DNA from: Bifidobacterium phasiani
GTDB lineage: Bacteria; Actinomycetota; Actinomycetes; Actinomycetales; Bifidobacteriaceae
DNA length: 64,000 nucleotides
Direction of reading: 5' to 3'
NCBI RefSeq assembly: GCF_019331775.1
Contig: NZ_JAHBBD010000005.1
Location: 62,001-126,000 of the forward strand
Numbering within the stretch: the stretch's first letter is position 1; each line of letters opens with the position of its first letter. Positions 63,722 to 64,000 of this stretch are shown here, piece by piece. Under the pieces are notes generated by a model. The model did no database searches and was not told the origin of the DNA. It worked only from the letters and a program-made list of their open reading frames with translations. A program made the translations under genes and the position numbers.

Positions 63722-64000
63722 TCAATGCTTGGGCTGATTGTCGTCGGGGGCGTCCCGCCCATCCGCCGAAGCGCCATGCGGCTGCGAGCGGCGCAGCCGG
63801 GCCTTCGCGTCCGCGACGCTTTCGCCGTCCTCGGTCAGGAAACGGTCCACGAAGGCATCCTCGACGGCCTCGTAACCGTCGACCACCGTGCGCTCGACGG
63901 TCTTATACCCGCCGACCACCGCACCCTCGACCGCCTTGTAGCCGCCGACCACCGCCTTCGCGATCTTCTTGTTCACGTTCACCAATGCCGATTTCGCCAT
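63722..64000 (-). CDS. Small protein with 11-residue amphipathic repeats
   Basis: 92 residues. Residues about 12-52 are four 11-residue steps (KAVVGGYKAVE, GAVVGGYKTVE, RTVVDGYEAVE, DAFVDRFL), predicting an amphipathic helix with a repeating Tyr/Val face, like apolipoprotein or LEA-type 11-mers. The rest, TEDGESVADAKARLRRSQ, is charged, with a polar tail. Similar short repeat proteins ending in a DGE-x4-AKARL motif are common in lactic and gut Gram-positives, without known function. No signal peptide. The ATG is at the last three bases of the window, so any ribosome-binding site lies outside. Confidence 0.7.
   Translation of the reverse strand: MAKSALVNVNKKIAKAVVGGYKAVEGAVVGGYKTVERTVVDGYEAVEDAFVDRFLTEDGESVADAKARLRRSQPHGASADGRDAPDDNQPKH

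Overview
This window is chromosomal DNA from a high-GC actinobacterium, and the gene content points to Bifidobacterium: a single-chain PurL, the opcA-zwf-gnd oxidative pentose phosphate genes, a GH51 arabinofuranosidase, and mixed leaderless and Shine-Dalgarno starts. The species cannot be named from sequence alone. GC is very high in coding regions. Several genes carry Ala/Gly/Pro-rich inserts.

Layout. 1-1661 (minus): the str operon, rpsL-rpsG-fusA, with fusA cut by the window edge. 2032-3499: an intact ISL3-family insertion sequence with an 8-bp target duplication, followed by short repeats and tRNA-His. 4589-8076: a sugar O-acetyltransferase, a non-coding stretch with operators and a possible small RNA, a threonine aldolase and a glycosyltransferase. 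8184-14241: purT, purC and purL. 14626-16632: three small redox or flavin genes. 16646-18484: a YolD-like protein and a Y-family DNA polymerase under a LexA-type box. 18810-24192: a putative creatinine or cytosine-type amide catabolism locus (creatininase, MFS transporter, PucR regulator, cytosine-deaminase-like enzyme). 24351-28317: purF-purM-purD. 28441-33474: aldehyde dehydrogenase, short-chain dehydrogenase, LTA-synthase-like protein, Fur/Zur regulator. 33578-35228: purE-purK. 35229-37380: quinone oxidoreductase flanked by inverted repeats and long palindromes. 37381-44736: a DXS-like enzyme, a MacB-like ABC operon with a CARDB-type secreted protein, and an MFS exporter. 44832-47534: tRNA-Arg, repeats, an acetyltransferase, a flavodoxin and a pentapeptide-like protein. 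47639-52557: pgl, opcA, zwf, gnd. 52726-56086: GH51 arabinofuranosidase and an RpiR regulator. 56505-62835: a 2-aminoethylphosphonate uptake and degradation cluster. 62836-64000: a 30-residue membrane protein, a second long palindrome, a simple-sequence tract and an 11-residue-repeat protein.

How the genes fit together. Eight purine-synthesis genes (T, C, L, F, M, D, E, K) lie within 27 kb and cover most steps from PRPP to SAICAR. The creatininase/deaminase locus sits between two of these blocks and could supply ammonia or nucleobases. The oxidative pentose phosphate genes form one minus-strand group. The phosphonate cluster pairs an ABC importer, whose two permease domains and binding protein are one polypeptide, with PhnW and PhnX, enough to take 2-aminoethylphosphonate to acetaldehyde and phosphate.

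Most distinctive signals: the permease/binding-protein fusion; the PucR-linked locus with matching promoter motifs; two long palindromes with compensatory arm changes; a 118-bp dispersed element; a previously unlisted 30-residue membrane protein with a perfect ribosome-binding site; and an unidentified transcript candidate carrying an anti-Shine-Dalgarno sequence.
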